Shown here: in pieces, positions 63,995 through 64,000 of the stretch
Numbering within the stretch: the first letter of the stretch is position 1
Layout of the letters: each line of letters begins with the position of its first letter
Origin: Helicobacter bilis ATCC 51630
Lineage (GTDB): Bacteria > Campylobacterota > Campylobacteria > Campylobacterales > Helicobacteraceae
Assembly (NCBI RefSeq): GCF_000686565.1
Contig: NZ_JMKW01000009.1
Location: forward strand, 1 to 64,000
Direction of reading: 5' to 3'
Length of the DNA stretch: 64,000 bases
Position numbers and translations under genes: made by a program
The notes under the pieces: model-generated
The model's input: only the letters and a program-made list of their open reading frames with translations
Database searches by the model: none
What the model was told of the DNA's origin: nothing

Positions 63995-64000
63995 ATGAAA
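63995..64000 (+). CDS. Start of a gene running off the window
   Basis: ATG AAA at the very end, preceded by AAAGGATAAAGG, a convincing ribosome-binding site. Nothing else of the gene is visible. Confidence 0.45.

Noticed and set aside
1-64000. tRNA genes, rRNA genes or CRISPR arrays
   Set aside because: No T-loop-like GGTTCGAATCC pattern, rRNA-like stretch or regularly spaced repeat was seen by eye.

Overview
The window looks like the chromosome of an epsilonproteobacterium of the genus Helicobacter, most like an enterohepatic species. Reasons: AT-rich DNA; gene order that, from memory of the H. pylori map, matches three blocks (gltX2-yggT-slt-galU = HP0643-HP0646; rluA-FN3-trmB-ftsE-ftsX-envC = HP0745-HP0750; ppiD-like-ftsA-ftsZ = HP0977-HP0979); oorDABC; a second GltX of the tRNA-Gln type; a Campylobacter-type major porin. 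Unlike H. pylori it has sucCD beside oorDABC. No tRNA, rRNA or CRISPR array was seen.

Layout. 1-2950: minus-strand remnant of a conjugative element (VirB5/TrbJ-like protein, small ORFs, C-terminal scrap of a topoisomerase). 3.2-9.3 kb: plus-strand housekeeping genes (M48 protease, prmC, MscS channel, Tat-exported isochorismatase-like protein, speE). 9.4-14.8 kb: a huge AsmA-like protein divergent from mltG, with nearly touching starts. 15-20.1 kb: sucCD-oorDABC, the 2-oxoglutarate to succinate part of the TCA cycle. 20.7-23.1 kb: META lipoprotein and AAA ATPase between short direct repeats. 23.4-28.3 kb: major porin, RDD protein, hemD, a secreted protein and a beta-barrel protein. 28.6-31.7 kb: surface glycan cluster (DegT aminotransferase, GT11 fucosyltransferase with frameshift and poly-C tract, GT2). 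31.9-43.8 kb: envelope genes (M23 endopeptidase split at an A9 run, KefB-type antiporter, beta-propeller, slt, yggT, gltX2, hisC fragment, galU, lpxB). 44-46.7 kb: a decayed gene and purD with its leader RNA. 46.8-54.3 kb: rluA, FN3 lipoprotein, trmB, ftsEX, envC, nth. 54.5-59.7 kb: ppiD-like, ftsA, ftsZ and an orphan amino-acid ABC ATPase. 60.3-64 kb: phage-type DNA-binding protein, FkbM methyltransferase behind a T11 promoter tract, argB and a truncated MuB-like ATPase.

Common threads. (1) The octamer AGATTCTA (complement TAGAATCT) recurs across the window on both strands, in and between genes, and builds the low-complexity tails of the AsmA-like protein and TrmB. (2) Homopolymer variation: C13 at the fucosyltransferase end, T11 beside the -10 box of fkbM, and two A9 runs that split genes and that one extra A would repair. 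(3) A 117-bp element with 14-bp terminal inverted repeats lies in frame inside trmB. (4) The purD leader folds like the epsilonproteobacterial purD RNA motif.

Functionally most genes serve the cell envelope and division: FtsEX-EnvC, FtsA/FtsZ, Slt, MltG and M23 remodel peptidoglycan; LpxB, GalU and the glycan cluster build the outer surface.
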